Assembly: GCF_004339675.1 (NCBI RefSeq) | Contig: NZ_SLVM01000005.1 | Coordinates: forward strand, 113,878-177,877 | Direction: 5' to 3' | DNA from: Rhodovulum steppense | GTDB lineage: Bacteria > Pseudomonadota > Alphaproteobacteria > Rhodobacterales > Rhodobacteraceae | DNA length: 64,000 bases | Shown: positions 48,085 through 57,807 of the stretch, one piece after another | Layout of the letters: the number at the start of each line of letters is the position of its first letter | How positions within the stretch are numbered: the first letter of the stretch is position 1 | Notes under the pieces: generated by a model | The model's database searches: none | What the model was told of the DNA's origin: nothing | The model's input: only the letters and a program-made list of their open reading frames with translations | Translations under genes and position numbers: made by a program

Positions 48085-49404
48085 ATGTCCCATATCTTCC
48101 CCCGCAACTCCCGCGCCCGCCTGCCCGTCATCGACCACGGCGACGGTGTTTATCTCGTTGATACGACAGGCAAACGCTATCTCGACGGATCCGGCGGGGC
48201 GGCGGTGTCCTGCCTTGGCCATTCCGATGCGGCGGTCACCGCGGCGATCAGGGCGCAACTCGACCGCGTGGCCTTTGCCCATACCGGCTTCTTCACCTCC
48301 GACCCCGCCGAGCGGCTGGCCGACGCGCTGATCGCGCACGCGCCCGAGGGGCTGGACCGGGTCTATCTCGTCTCCGGCGGCTCCGAGGCGGTCGAGGCCG
48401 CGCTGAAACTCGCCCGCCAATACGCGCTGGAAACCGGCCAGCCCGCCCGCCACCGGGTCATCGCAAGACGGCAAAGCTATCACGGCAACACGCTGGGCGC
48501 GCTGGCCACCGGCGGCAACATGTGGCGGCGCGAACCCTTTGCCCCGCTGATGATCGAAACCACCCATATCGCCCCCTGCTACGCCTATCGCGGCCAGGAT
48601 CCGGGCGAAAGCGCGGCCGCGTATGGCCATCGCGTCGCCAACGAGCTGGAGGCCGAGATCCTTCGCCTCGGCCCCGAAACCGTGCTGGCCTTCGTCGCCG
48701 AACCCGTCGTCGGCGCCACGCTGGGCGCGGTGCCCGCCGTCGAGGGCTATTTCCACCGAATCCGAGATATTTGTGATACTTACGGCGTGTTGTTGATCCT
48801 GGACGAGGTGATGTGCGGCATGGGCCGCACCGGCACGCTGTTCGCCTGCACCCAGGACGGCATCGCCCCCGACATCCTGACCATCGCCAAGGGGCTGGGC
48901 GCGGGCTATCAGCCGGTCGGCGCGATGCTGTGCACCGCCGCGATCCATGACGCCATCGCCGAAGGCTCCGGCTTCTTCCAGCACGGCCACACCTATATGG
49001 GCCACCCCGCCGCCGCCGCCGCCGCGCTGGCGGTGCTGGGGCGGCTGACCGATGACGGTCTGGTTGCCCGCGCCCGGACCATGGGCGCCCGCCTGCGCAC
49101 CGCGCTGGAGGACGCCTTCGGCCAGCACCCCCATATCGGCGATATCCGCGGGCGCGGCCTGTTCCTCGGGCTCGAACTCGTCGCGGATCGCGAGACGAAA
49201 CAGCCCTTCGACCCCGCCCGCAAGCTGCACGCCCGCCTCAAGGCCGCCGCCTTCGAGGCCGGTCTGATCTGCTACCCGATGGGCGGCACGATCGACGGGC
49301 GGCAGGGCGACCACGTGCTCCTGGCGCCGCCCTTCATCCTGGAAGACACCCATATCGACGAGATCGTGACCAAGCTGGGCACCGCGCTGGCGCAAAGCCT
49401 GTAG
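48085..49404 (+). CDS. Class III PLP-dependent aminotransferase
   Basis: The 439-residue product has fold-type I features: YLVSGGSEAVEAALKLARQY, QSYHGNTLGALATGG, LLILDEVMCGMGRTGTLFA, and TIAKGLGAGYQPVGA with the Schiff-base Lys. It resembles omega-amino acid/adenosylmethionine-8-amino-7-oxononanoate type enzymes rather than ArgD, and its neighbours are transport genes rather than biotin genes. With the divergent RpiR-TRAP genes it suggests uptake and transamination of an amino compound. It ends three bases before the convergent SLC13 gene. Confidence 0.9.
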   Translation: MSHIFPRNSRARLPVIDHGDGVYLVDTTGKRYLDGSGGAAVSCLGHSDAAVTAAIRAQLDRVAFAHTGFFTSDPAERLADALIAHAPEGLDRVYLVSGGSEAVEAALKLARQYALETGQPARHRVIARRQSYHGNTLGALATGGNMWRREPFAPLMIETTHIAPCYAYRGQDPGESAAAYGHRVANELEAEILRLGPETVLAFVAEPVVGATLGAVPAVEGYFHRIRDICDTYGVLLILDEVMCGMGRTGTLFACTQDGIAPDILTIAKGLGAGYQPVGAMLCTAAIHDAIAEGSGFFQHGHTYMGHPAAAAAALAVLGRLTDDGLVARARTMGARLRTALEDAFGQHPHIGDIRGRGLFLGLELVADRETKQPFDPARKLHARLKAAAFEAGLICYPMGGTIDGRQGDHVLLAPPFILEDTHIDEIVTKLGTALAQSL

Positions 49405-49407
49405 GCC

Positions 49408-51243
49408 TCAGGGCGCGATCCCCAGCGGCAGCAGGATCGGCAACAGCGTCACCGACACGACCAGCGTGACCACGGTGAACGGCGTGCCGATCCGCACGAA
49501 ATCCATGAACCGGTATCCCCCCGGCGCCAGCACCAGCAGGTTCACCGGCGAGGAGACCGGCGTCATGAATGCGGTCGAGGCCGCCAGCGCCACGCACATC
49601 GCGAACGGATAGGGCGAGGCGCCCAGCCCCTGCGCAATCGCCAGCGCGACGGGCGCCATCAACACCGCCGTCGCCGTGTTCGAGATGAACAGGCTGAGCG
49701 TCGTCGTCGCGACAAACAGCGCCGCCAGCAACAGCCGCGGCTCGCCCGGCCCGATCAGCTCAAGCGCCGCATTGGCCGCCAGATCGACCCCGCCCGTGCG
49801 CTGCAAGGCCAGCGCAAAGGGCATCATCCCGGCGATCAGCACCAGCGTCTGCCAGCTGATCGCCCGATAGCCCGACCGCGTGTCCATCACCCCGAACAGC
49901 CCCAGCGCCAGACAGCCCAGCAACGCGGCCTGCGCATTCGGCACCACCCCCGTCGCCATCGCCGCCACCACGCCCAGCAGAACGGCCACCGCAATCGGCG
50001 CGCGGCGCCGCTCGGGCACGAATTCCTCGGCCTCCTCGGGCAGGTCCAGCAGCACCAGATCGCGCCGCTGCCCCGCCAGCGGACGGATCACCCGCCACGG
50101 CCCGGCCAGCAGCAGCGTGTCCCCCTCGCGCAGCGCATTGTCCGAGGCGGGACCGGGCAGCACCGCCTGCCCGCGCCGGACCGCGATCACCGAAAGCCCC
50201 AGAACGTCGCGCATCCGTGCCGCGGCAGGCGAACGACCGGCAAAGGCCGACCCGGGCGGCACCATCGCCTCGACCAGCCCGTATTCCCGCCCCGGCCGCG
50301 CCAGGTCCCGCCCCCTCAGCGGCAGCAGGGTCAGCCCGTTGCCCGCGGCAAACGCCGCCGCGTCGAACCCTTCGCCGACCACGCCCAGCCACAGGATGTC
50401 CTGCGTTTGCAGCCGGGTTGCCGCCACCGGCTCGACCAGTTCGGCGCCCAGCCGCCCGCGCCGCTCGATCGCGACCACCGTGATCCCGGCCCGCGCGGGC
50501 AGGTCCAGCGCATCCAGGCTCTGCCCCGCCAGCGCCGATCCCGCGCCGACCTGCAACCGCGCCAGCCGCCCGTCCGGGGCATAGCTCGCCGCCAGATCCC
50601 GCATCCGCAGACGGCGCGGCGGCGGCGCATCCTCCCCCCTTGTCAGCCAGCCCCGCACCGCCAGCATGTAAAGGATCGCCAGAACCAGGATCGGCAATCC
50701 GAACGGGGTAAAGGCGAAGAACCCGAACCCCTCATGCCCCTCGCGCACCAGCGCGGCGTTGACGACCATGTTGGGCGGCGTGGCGACCAGCGTCAGCATC
50801 CCGCTGATCAGCGCCGCCATCGACAGCGGCATCATCAGCCGCCCCACCGCCACCCGCGCCGCGCGCGCGATGCGCAGCACGATGGGCACGAAGATCGCGA
50901 CGACGCCGGTGGAACTCATCACCGCGCTCAGCCCGGCCGCGGCCAGCATCAGGAAGGCGATCAGCCGCGTCTCGCGCCCGCCCGCGGCCCGCACCATCCG
51001 GTCGCCGATCCATTGCGCGACCCCCGTGCGCACCAGCGCATCGCCGATCACGAACAGCGCGGCGATCAGGATCACGGAAGGATCGGAAAAGCCCGACAGC
51101 GCCTCGGGCACCGACACGACGCCGGTAAAGGGCAGCACCGCCACCAGCATCAGCGCGACCGCATCCATCCGCGGCCTTCCCAGCGCGAACAGCACCAGGG
51201 CCACCCCCAGCAGCCCCAGGATCATCACCAGTTCGCCCGTCAT
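49408..51243 (-). CDS. SLC13/DASS-type carrier with two TrkA-C (RCK_C) domains
   Basis: This is a 611-residue permease of the divalent anion:sodium symporter group. The N-terminal helices include DAVALMLVAVLPFTGVVSVP and LSAVMSSTGVVAIFVPIVLR. In the middle two soluble TrkA-C domains follow each other (GAGSALAGQSLDALDLPARA and VPPGSAFAGRSPAAARMRDV). The second membrane half ends with SNTATAVLMAPVALAIAQGL and FMTPVSSPVNLLVLAPGGYRF. This arrangement is common for sulfate or dicarboxylate carriers of unknown specificity. It is convergent with the aminotransferase, and its own promoter would lie in 51244-51345. Confidence 0.9.
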   Translation of the reverse strand: MTGELVMILGLLGVALVLFALGRPRMDAVALMLVAVLPFTGVVSVPEALSGFSDPSVILIAALFVIGDALVRTGVAQWIGDRMVRAAGGRETRLIAFLMLAAAGLSAVMSSTGVVAIFVPIVLRIARAARVAVGRLMMPLSMAALISGMLTLVATPPNMVVNAALVREGHEGFGFFAFTPFGLPILVLAILYMLAVRGWLTRGEDAPPPRRLRMRDLAASYAPDGRLARLQVGAGSALAGQSLDALDLPARAGITVVAIERRGRLGAELVEPVAATRLQTQDILWLGVVGEGFDAAAFAAGNGLTLLPLRGRDLARPGREYGLVEAMVPPGSAFAGRSPAAARMRDVLGLSVIAVRRGQAVLPGPASDNALREGDTLLLAGPWRVIRPLAGQRRDLVLLDLPEEAEEFVPERRRAPIAVAVLLGVVAAMATGVVPNAQAALLGCLALGLFGVMDTRSGYRAISWQTLVLIAGMMPFALALQRTGGVDLAANAALELIGPGEPRLLLAALFVATTTLSLFISNTATAVLMAPVALAIAQGLGASPYPFAMCVALAASTAFMTPVSSPVNLLVLAPGGYRFMDFVRIGTPFTVVTLVVSVTLLPILLPLGIAP

Positions 51244-51345
51244 CGCCGCCCCCGCCTGCCCGTCCCGCGCCGCTGGCCGGGCAGGCTCAGGCGCTGTCTA
51301 GCGCCTTGCACCCGCCCGCATCAACTGCACGCCCGGGGCGCGGCC

Positions 51346-53535
51346 TCAGAAAAAGCTCTGCGGGTCGATATCGACCGCCAGCCGCACCTGCGCGGGCAGC
51401 TTCACGGGGGCCAGCCAGTCGCGGATCGCCGCCTGAAGGGGCGCGCCCTTGGCCGCCTTGACCAGCAGCCGCACCCGATGGCGGCCGCGGATCCGCGCGA
51501 TCGGTGCGGGCGCGGGGCCGTAAAGCTGCGCGCCGATCCGGCGCAGCGCCGCGTCGTTGCGCGCCAGATGGGTGCCCAGATCGAAGGCCGCCCGCGCCTC
51601 GGGCGCCGAAAGGATGATCCCCGCCAGCCGCCCATAGGGCGGCATCCCCGCCGCGCGCCGCTCGGCCGCCTCGGCCCGCCAGAACCCTTCCTCGTCGCCG
51701 GTCAGGATCGCGCGGATCACCGGATGCTCGGGCTGAAAGGTCTGCAACAGCGCCACGCCCTGCTCGGCCCCCCGCCCCGCGCGCCCCGCCACCTGCCGCA
51801 TCAACTGGAAGGTTCGCTCCGCCGCGCGCAGGTCGGACCCTTGCAGCCCCAGATCCGCGTCGATCACGCCCACCAGGGTCAAAAGCGGGAAATTATGCCC
51901 CTTCGCAACAAGTTGCGTGCCGATGATGATGTCGGCCTCGCCGCCCGCGATGGCCTCGATCTGCGCTTTCAACGCCCGCGCGGTGGTGAACAGGTCCGAG
52001 GACAGCACCGCCACCCGCGCCCCGGGGAACAGCGCCGCGGTTTCCTCGGCCAGCCGCTCGACGCCGGGGCCGACCGGGGCCAGCTTGTCCGCCGCACCGC
52101 AGGAGGGGCAAGTCTCGGGGATCGGTTTCGTCTCGCCGCATTGGTGGCAGACGAGGCGTTTCAGAAAGCGATGCTCCACCATCCGCGCATCGCAGTGATC
52201 GCAGCCGATCATGTGCCCGCAAGCCCGGCAGACGGTGACCGGCGCATAGCCCCGGCGGTTCAGGAACAACAGCGACTGCCGCCCCGCCGCCAGCCGCGCC
52301 GCCACCGCCCGTTGAAGCCTGGGCGAGATCCAGCGCCCCGCGGGCACATCCTCGGCCCGCATGTCGATCGTCGCCATCTCGGGCAGTTCCGCCGGACCGA
52401 ACCGCGCGCTCAGATCGAGGCGGGCATATTTCCCCGCCTCGGCATTGGCCCAGCTTTCCAGCGACGGCGTGGCCGAGGCCAGCACCACCTGCGCCGAGGC
52501 CAGCGTGGCGCGCAAAACGGCCATGTCGCGGGCATTGTAAAGCGCGCCCTCCTCCTGCTTGTAGGAGCTGTCATGTTCCTCATCGACCACGATCAGCCCC
52601 AGATCGCGGAACGGCAGGAACAGCGCCGAGCGCGCCCCCACCACCAACTGCGCCTCGCCCCGCCCGACCATCCGCCACAACCGCCGACGCTCGACCATGG
52701 TGACCCCCGAATGCCACTCCGCCGGCCGCGCGCCGAAGCGGCGCTCGACCCGCGCGAGGAACTCGGCGGTCAGCGCGATTTCCGGCAGCAGGACAAGGGC
52801 TTGCCGTCCTTTCCTCAGGCATTCCGCGACCGCCTCCAGATAGACCTCGGTCTTGCCCGACCCGGTCACCCCCTTCAGCAGCGTCGTGCCATAGCCCCCG
52901 CCCGCCACGCCCGCGCAAAGCCGCGCCGCCGCCGCCGCCTGGTCCCCTTCCAGCGCCAGCCCCGGCCGGGCCGGATCGAGAAGCGGATAGGGCCGGTCGC
53001 GCGGCGTGTCCTCCTCCAGCACCGCGCCGCTGGCCACCAGCCCCTTGACGACCGTCGGCGACACGCCCGCCTCGCCCGCCAGTTCCCCCAGCGTGAAGGC
53101 CAGCCCGCCATAGCCCTCCAGCAACTCGATCACCCGCGCCCGCGGCTCTGTCATCCGCCACGGCAGGCCCGCGCCCCGGCGATAGATCTTCTGCATCGAG
53201 GGCGCATCCCCCAGCCCCGGCGCCCGCGTCGCCAGCCGCAGCATCGCCGAGAGCGGCGTCAGCGTGTAATCCGCCGCCCGCTCCAGGAAGGCGCGCAATT
53301 CGTCCCGCATCGGCGCGGCATCCAGCACCCGGGTCACCGCGCGCAGCTTCGCGGCGTCAAAGCCGCCCTCGCCCGCCCCCCAGACCACGCCCAGCACCCG
53401 GCGCGGGCCCAGCGGCACCTCGACGAAATCGCCCGTCCCGCAGCCCCCCTCGGGCGCCAGGTAATCCAGCACCCGGTCCAGCCGCTCGGCCGTCAGCACG
53501 CCCACCCGCGCCCCTTCGGCGAACCGATCAGCCAT
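51346..53535 (-). CDS. priA: Primosomal protein N' (replication restart helicase)
   Basis: This is a 729-residue superfamily 2 helicase. Walker A is [16 protein letters not shown], motif II is DEEHDSSYK, and motif III is [10 protein letters not shown]. The paired zinc sites are [13 protein letters not shown] and [18 protein letters not shown] (eight Cys). ATG 53535 is chosen over 53550 because it gives the usual [14 protein letters not shown] start. It reloads the replisome at stalled forks and is divergent from fsa. Confidence 0.96.
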   Translation of the reverse strand: MADRFAEGARVGVLTAERLDRVLDYLAPEGGCGTGDFVEVPLGPRRVLGVVWGAGEGGFDAAKLRAVTRVLDAAPMRDELRAFLERAADYTLTPLSAMLRLATRAPGLGDAPSMQKIYRRGAGLPWRMTEPRARVIELLEGYGGLAFTLGELAGEAGVSPTVVKGLVASGAVLEEDTPRDRPYPLLDPARPGLALEGDQAAAAARLCAGVAGGGYGTTLLKGVTGSGKTEVYLEAVAECLRKGRQALVLLPEIALTAEFLARVERRFGARPAEWHSGVTMVERRRLWRMVGRGEAQLVVGARSALFLPFRDLGLIVVDEEHDSSYKQEEGALYNARDMAVLRATLASAQVVLASATPSLESWANAEAGKYARLDLSARFGPAELPEMATIDMRAEDVPAGRWISPRLQRAVAARLAAGRQSLLFLNRRGYAPVTVCRACGHMIGCDHCDARMVEHRFLKRLVCHQCGETKPIPETCPSCGAADKLAPVGPGVERLAEETAALFPGARVAVLSSDLFTTARALKAQIEAIAGGEADIIIGTQLVAKGHNFPLLTLVGVIDADLGLQGSDLRAAERTFQLMRQVAGRAGRGAEQGVALLQTFQPEHPVIRAILTGDEEGFWRAEAAERRAAGMPPYGRLAGIILSAPEARAAFDLGTHLARNDAALRRIGAQLYGPAPAPIARIRGRHRVRLLVKAAKGAPLQAAIRDWLAPVKLPAQVRLAVDIDPQSFF

Positions 53536-53624
53536 GCGCGGGCCGCCCAAAGACGGGGTTCCGCCCGATCCCCGCCTCGGCTATCACGGGCGCGACAAGA
53601 CGCATCCAGCCCCGAGGCAGCCCC

Positions 53625-54278
53625 ATGAAATTCTTCGTCGATACCGCCGATGTGGACGCGATCCGCGAACTCAACGATCTCGGCATGGCCGATGGCGTGA
53701 CCACCAACCCCTCGCTGATCCTGAAATCGGGCCGCGACATCCTCGAGGTCACGCGCGAGATCTGCGGCATCGTCTCCGGCCCCGTCTCGGCCGAGGTGAT
53801 CGCGACCGAGGCGCCCGCGATGATCGAGGAGGGCCGCAAGCTTGCCCGGATCGCCCCCAATATCGCGGTCAAGGTGCCGCTGACCTGGGACGGGCTCAAG
53901 GCGTGCAAGGCGCTCAGCGGCGAGGGGCACATGGTCAATGTCACGCTCTGCTTTTCCGCCGCGCAGGCGATTCTGGCCGCCAAGGCGGGCGCAACCTTCG
54001 TCTCGCCCTTCATCGGGCGGCTCGATGACATCAATCTCGACGGCATGGACCTGATCGCCGACATAAGGACGATCTTTGACAATTACGGCTTCGGGACGCA
54101 GATACTGGCCGCCTCGATCCGCACGGTCAACCATGTGACCGACGCCGCGAAGATCGGCGCCGATGTGGTCACCGCGCCCCCCGGTGTGCTGAAACAGATG
54201 GCCGCCCATCCGCTGACCGACAAGGGTCTGGCCACGTTCCTGGCGGATTGGGAAAAAACGGGGCAGAAAATCCTGTAG
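53625..54278 (+). CDS. fsa: Transaldolase/fructose-6-phosphate aldolase family
   Basis: The 217-residue product matches the small transaldolase subfamily: [29 protein letters not shown], and K83 in [13 protein letters not shown] as the Schiff-base Lys. [20 protein letters not shown] follows. The short length fits FSA/TalC rather than classical TalB. It works in the non-oxidative pentose phosphate pathway or as an aldolase. GAGG lies nine bases before the ATG. Confidence 0.93.
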   Translation: MKFFVDTADVDAIRELNDLGMADGVTTNPSLILKSGRDILEVTREICGIVSGPVSAEVIATEAPAMIEEGRKLARIAPNIAVKVPLTWDGLKACKALSGEGHMVNVTLCFSAAQAILAAKAGATFVSPFIGRLDDINLDGMDLIADIRTIFDNYGFGTQILAASIRTVNHVTDAAKIGADVVTAPPGVLKQMAAHPLTDKGLATFLADWEKTGQKIL

Positions 54279-54289
54279 CCTTGGTGTAA

Positions 54290-54306
54290 GGTCGTTCAAA
54301 ACGACC
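54290..54306 (+). promoter_or_regulatory. Short perfect hairpin upstream of DUF484 gene
   Basis: GGTCGTT-CAA-AACGACC forms a seven-base stem with a three-base loop, 11 bases after the fsa stop and 17 before the DUF484 start. It could be a weak attenuator or an operator. No U run follows. Confidence 0.4.
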
Positions 54307-54323
54307 ATAACAACGAGGCAGAC

Positions 54324-55031
54324 ATGAGCAGCTCCCCCGCCGTCGCGGACAATCTTCGCGCGCAGATTCTGGCCGATCCCGACGTGATCCTCGACGACCC
54401 GGACGTGATGCGCGCGCTTGTCGCCGCGAACGAACGGATGATGGGCGCCAATATCGTCGATCTGCGCGGCATCGCGATGGAACGGCTCGAGGCCCGGCTC
54501 GACCGGCTGGAGGAAACCCACCGCTCCGTCATCGCCGCCGCCTACGAGAACCTGTCGGGCACCAACCAGATCCACCGCGCCGCGCTGGCCCTGCTGGAAC
54601 CCGGGGATTTTCCGGACTTCATCGCCACGCTCTCGGGCGAGGTGGCCGCGATCCTGCGGCTCGACGGCCTGCGGCTGGTGCTGGAAAGCCACCAGGGCGA
54701 CGCGGCCGAGGCGCTGTCCCGGCTGGGCGCGGTGGTGCAACTCGCCCCAGAAGGCTTTGTCGAGGCTTATGCGGGCGGTCTGCATGGGCGCGGCGCGCGC
54801 GTCGTGACCCTGCGCCAGAAGCTGCCGGAAAACGGCGCGCTTTACGGCGACAGGCGCAGCCCGATCCGGTCCGAGGCGCTGCTCAGGCTGGATTTCGGCC
54901 CCGACCGGCTGCCGGGCATGCTGGCCATGGGCTCCGAGGATGCGCAGCAATTCGCGCCGAACCAGGGCACGGACCTCTTGACCTTCTTCGCGGGCCTCGT
55001 CGAACGGGCGATGCGCCGCTTCCTGGGATGA
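54324..55031 (+). CDS. DUF484 family protein
   Basis: This is a 235-residue GAF-like protein. The opening ILADPDVILDDPDVMRALVA, a coiled MERLEARLDRLEETHRSVIA stretch, and RSEALLRLDFGPDRLPGMLA toward the end match DUF484, the gene that commonly precedes xerC. Its function is unknown. GAGG precedes the start, and its stop overlaps the xerC ATG by four bases. Confidence 0.9.
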   Translation: MSSSPAVADNLRAQILADPDVILDDPDVMRALVAANERMMGANIVDLRGIAMERLEARLDRLEETHRSVIAAAYENLSGTNQIHRAALALLEPGDFPDFIATLSGEVAAILRLDGLRLVLESHQGDAAEALSRLGAVVQLAPEGFVEAYAGGLHGRGARVVTLRQKLPENGALYGDRRSPIRSEALLRLDFGPDRLPGMLAMGSEDAQQFAPNQGTDLLTFFAGLVERAMRRFLG

Positions 55032-55951
55032 GCCTTGCGCTCAGCCCCGCCGCGCGGACGGCGCTGTCGGACTGGCTGGCCGAGGAACGCGCGCTGAACG
55101 GCGCGGCGGCGAACACGATCCGCGCCTATGGCGCGGACGTGACCGGCTTTCTGGCCTTCCTTGCGGAATATGACGGCGCGCCCGCGGGGCCTGCGCGGCT
55201 GGCCGCGATCGAGTTGCGCGACCTGCGCGCCTGGATGGCGCATGAACGCGGCCGGGGGCTGGGCGCACGCTCGCTCGCCCGGGCGCTGTCGGCGGTCAAG
55301 GGCTTCTTCCGCTGGTATGGGCGGCGCGAGGGGTTCGAGCCGACCGCCGTTCTGTCGGTGCGCGCGCCCAAGATCCGGCGCAAGCTGCCCCGCCCGCTGG
55401 CCGAGGATGCCGCCCGCGCGGTGCTCGACACGGTCGGCGACAGCGCGCGCGCCCCCTGGATCGCGGCGCGCGACGGGGCGGTGGTCACCCTGCTTTATGG
55501 CTGCGGGCTGCGCATCTCCGAGGCGCTGGGCCTTCTGCGCCGCGACGCGCCCCTGCCCGACAGCCTGCGCATCGTCGGCAAGGGCGGCAAGGAACGCATC
55601 GTGCCCGTCCTGCCCGCCGCGCGCGAGGCGGTCGCCGCATATCTGCGGCTCTGCCCGTTCGAACTGGCCCCCGACGCGCCGCTCTTTCGCGGTGCCCGCG
55701 GCGGCCCGCTCAATGCCCGTCTCGTCGCCCGCGCGATGGAACAGACGCGGGGGCGGCTCGGCCTGCCCGCCACCGCCACGCCGCACGCCCTGCGCCACAG
55801 CTTCGCCACGCATCTGCTCGCCGCAGGCGGCGACCTGCGCGCGATCCAGGAACTTCTGGGCCATGCCTCGCTCTCGACCACCCAGGCCTATACGGCCGTC
55901 GACACCGCCCGCCTGATGGAGGTCTACGAGGCCGCCCATCCCCGCGCCTAA
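55028..55951 (+). CDS. xerC: Tyrosine recombinase XerC
   Basis: This is a 307-residue tyrosine recombinase. The N-terminal SAM-like domain has LSDWLAEERALNGAAANTIR. The catalytic residues are Arg in YGCGLRISEALGL, Lys in VGKGGKERIVP, HxxR in PHALRHSFATHLLA, His in LLGHASLSTTQ, and the Tyr nucleophile in AYTAVDTARLME. It acts with XerD at dif to resolve chromosome dimers. It is the last core gene before the disrupted region; a mobile-element integrase is less likely given the DUF484 coupling. Confidence 0.95.
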   Translation: MSLALSPAARTALSDWLAEERALNGAAANTIRAYGADVTGFLAFLAEYDGAPAGPARLAAIELRDLRAWMAHERGRGLGARSLARALSAVKGFFRWYGRREGFEPTAVLSVRAPKIRRKLPRPLAEDAARAVLDTVGDSARAPWIAARDGAVVTLLYGCGLRISEALGLLRRDAPLPDSLRIVGKGGKERIVPVLPAAREAVAAYLRLCPFELAPDAPLFRGARGGPLNARLVARAMEQTRGRLGLPATATPHALRHSFATHLLAAGGDLRAIQELLGHASLSTTQAYTAVDTARLMEVYEAAHPRA

Positions 55952-56090
55952 AGGACACGCGCACGCGGTACCCGCGCCAGCAACTCGATCAGGATGACGG
56001 TTCGTGCCTGGCGCCGTCGCGCAAGATCATCGGCATGCGGCTGTTGATGTGCGCACCCGACCTGGATTTCAGCGGAAGCGGCGTGCCGGA
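55952..56090. other. Unassigned bases after xerC
   Basis: Nothing recognisable is here. Short frames exist on both strands, such as minus-strand GAHINSRMPMILRDGARH, but I cannot place them in a family. Confidence 0.3.
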
Positions 56091-56219
56091 TTAGTGCCGC
56101 GGCACGGGAAGCCCATGGAGCACGGGGGACCACTCCAGCCCCATGATATGCACGACCCCCTTTATCCTCGGGACATCGGAACCAATGAACGCATTGAGGG
56201 TGTCGAGCCAGAACGCGAA
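56091..56219 (-). pseudogene. Probable CobW-family C-terminal fragment
   Basis: The minus strand reads FAFWLDTLNAFIGSDVPRIK, then GVVHIMGLEWSPVLHG, and stops at 56091. It resembles the CobW_C pattern of G3E metal-chaperone GTPases (F..L..L....G..LLR.KG.V......P.V.HG). Stop codons lie in the same frame just upstream, and the GTPase domain is absent, so it is a stub of about 42 residues. The match is by eye and short. Confidence 0.4.
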
Positions 56220-56310
56220 CAACTATTCCGTCGCCTACGTGAACGCGATCCTCGCGGGAACGCCACAGGCCCAATTGGTCGAGTCCTCCAAGCCGAAGAA
56301 GGTCAAGGGG

Positions 56311-56571
56311 ATTACGGTAACCCACGTCATCGATACCAAGTGGAAGCGGATATCCTCGCGGATAGATGATCCGAAGCAAGGCGTCTCGCAGGCCGACGTG
56401 TATCAGATGATGGCCTATGCGCAGCTGTACCACGCGCCGCGATTGACGCTGCTCTATCCCCATCACCCCGGCCTCGGAACCGAAGATGTTGTTCACGCCC
56501 GCCATCGCATCACCGGGCATCCCACGATCCTTGAGACCGCCAGCATAGACGTGGCGAACAGTGAAAAAGTA
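56311..56571 (+). pseudogene. McrC-family restriction nuclease fragment
   Basis: THVIDTKWKRISSRIDDPKQ then GVSQADVYQMMAYAQLYHAP and RLTLLYPHH is the C-terminal nuclease core of McrC, the partner of McrB in modified-DNA restriction. The DTK is part of the catalytic D..(E/D)xK motif. The frame extends upstream to 56143, but that part does not look like McrC, and the N-terminal DNA/McrB-binding domain is gone. The similarity ends abruptly at about 56571, 13 bases from a phage gene on the other strand. No mcrB is nearby. Confidence 0.7.
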
Positions 56572-56584
56572 CTCGATCGCAGCC

Positions 56585-56998
56585 GAGCGGATCGGCCGTG
56601 GAATAGTGCAGCACCACCGGGATCACGGCGGCCTTCAGGCTGGCCGCGCCCTCGACCGGCAGATCGACCGGGCGCGGCGCTTCCGCCTCGACCCAGTCGC
56701 AGAGGCCGCCCAGCGTCCGGTCGGCGCTGAGTGCCGCGCCGATGCTGGCGGTCAGCGTGTCGAAGGCGGTGTCACGCGCTGCGCCCTGTACGACCGCCTC
56801 GATCTCGGCACGGTGCTGGTAGTGATAGCGCAGCGGCGACAGCGTGACCTCAGGCTCCCCTGGCTCGCCATCGCGCAGGATCAGCAGGCCGTTGGCCGGC
56901 ACGCGCTCGGGCAGTACCTCGCCGCGCAGGGTGGTTGCGGGCAGCGCCGAGAGCCGCGCGTGCAGCGCGGCGAGGATGGTTTCGCGGGGGGTTGGCAT
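56585..56998 (-). pseudogene. Prophage tail-region gene, 3' end cut
   Basis: The reading starts MPTPRETILAALHARLSALP, continues RVPANGLLILRDGEPGEPEV and TLSPLRYHYQHRAEIEAVVQ, and ends at VVLHYSTADPL. This resembles a short conserved protein found among tail genes of Rhodobacteraceae prophages (often labelled acyl-CoA transferase). Homology stops one or two residues before the expected end, and the frame then runs into unrelated sequence to 56510. It is nearly whole but stranded, with no capsid or other tail genes around. The exact tail role is not known to me. Confidence 0.55.
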
Positions 56999-57022
56999 GT
57001 ACGGACGCTCTGAGAGTCGTTA

Positions 57023-57055
57023 TTGCAAAATTAGTGCTTCAAGGCTATATAGCCT
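57023..57055 (+). promoter_or_regulatory. HigBA-type promoter with overlapping palindromic operator
   Basis: TTGCAA (57023-57028) and TATATA (57046-57051) are 17 bases apart. The -10 lies inside the perfect palindrome AGGCTATATAGCCT (57042-57055). That is the classic autoregulation layout of a toxin-antitoxin operon. Confidence 0.7.
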
Positions 57056-57073
57056 CCAAGACATGAGGCCCGG

Positions 57074-57427
57074 ATGCCGTGGACCGTTTCGTTCGCAGAG
57101 GAGTTCGAGCCGGAGTTCGACGAACTCCCGCAAGAGGTGCAGGACGCGATCCTGGCACGCGCGCTCCTGCTGGAACGCGAGGGGCCATCGCTCGGTCGAC
57201 CGCATGCTGACACCCTGACGGGGTCGAAGCACGCGAACATGAAGGAATTGCGCTGCAATGCCGCTGACGGCGTATGGCGCATCGCCTTCACATTCGATCC
57301 CGACCGGCAGGCGATCCTGCTTGTCGGCGGGGACAAATCAGGTGGCAGCGAGAAGCGCTTCTACAAGCAGCTGATCGCCCGGGCCGATGAACGGTTCGAC
57401 CGCCACCTCGCGACACGGAAAGGATGA
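57074..57427 (+). CDS. RelE/HigB-like toxin (Gp49/DUF891 family)
   Basis: The 117-residue product begins MPWTVSFAEEFEPEFDELPQ, then EVQDAILARALLLEREGPSL, LGRPHADTLTGSKHANMKEL and RCNAADGVWRIAFTFDPDRQ (then AILLVGGDK). This is the phage-derived Gp49-like HigB family of ribosome-dependent mRNA interferases. GAGG precedes the ATG. The gene order is toxin first, as in higBA, and the stop overlaps the antitoxin start (ATGA). It appears intact. Confidence 0.9.
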   Translation: MPWTVSFAEEFEPEFDELPQEVQDAILARALLLEREGPSLGRPHADTLTGSKHANMKELRCNAADGVWRIAFTFDPDRQAILLVGGDKSGGSEKRFYKQLIARADERFDRHLATRKG

Positions 57428-57807
57428 CGATCATGGCTCGGACCCTCAAGGACAAGCTGGCTTCCCTCGATCCCGCCCGGCGTGCAGGCGTCGAGGCCGA
57501 GGCGGATCGTCTGCATACAGAATACCTGACACTGCAGGAGCTGCGGAAAGCCAAGGAGATGACGCAGGTCCAACTTGCCGAAACTCTCGGCATCCAGCAG
57601 GCGACGGTGGCGAAATACGAGCGTCAGAGCGATCTGCTCCTCTCGACGCTCACGAGCTACGTGCGTGCGATGGGTGGCAACCTCAAGCTGATGGTCGAAT
57701 TCCCCGGCAAGGCTCCGGTCGCCCTCGAGGGGCTCGGAGATACGGAGGAGCCCCGTCGTCGGCGCCGCGCGGCGCAAGAAGAGCGAGAGGTCGAGGCGCG
57801 CGCCTGA
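57424..57807 (+). CDS. XRE-family antitoxin (HigA-like)
   Basis: The 127-residue product has an HTH_XRE domain: ELRKAKEMTQVQLAETLGIQ then QATVAKYERQSDLLLSTLTS. An N-terminal helix bundle precedes it, and a basic/acidic C-terminal tail (EEPRRRRRAAQEEREVEARA) follows. It should bind the toxin and the AGGCTATATAGCCT palindrome. Translation starts at 57424 within the toxin stop, or at ATG 57433. Its stop codon touches the end of the opposing phage gene fragment. Confidence 0.9.
   Translation: MTIMARTLKDKLASLDPARRAGVEAEADRLHTEYLTLQELRKAKEMTQVQLAETLGIQQATVAKYERQSDLLLSTLTSYVRAMGGNLKLMVEFPGKAPVALEGLGDTEEPRRRRRAAQEEREVEARA

Noticed and set aside
55948..56520. Minus-strand 190-codon frame after xerC
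   Set aside because: It is antisense to the McrC fragment. The only part that looked like a protein on this strand is the CobW-like stub in another frame.
56723..57017. Plus-strand frames opposite the prophage tail gene as part of the toxin operon
   Set aside because: They have shadow composition, and the toxin promoter at 57023 lies downstream of them.
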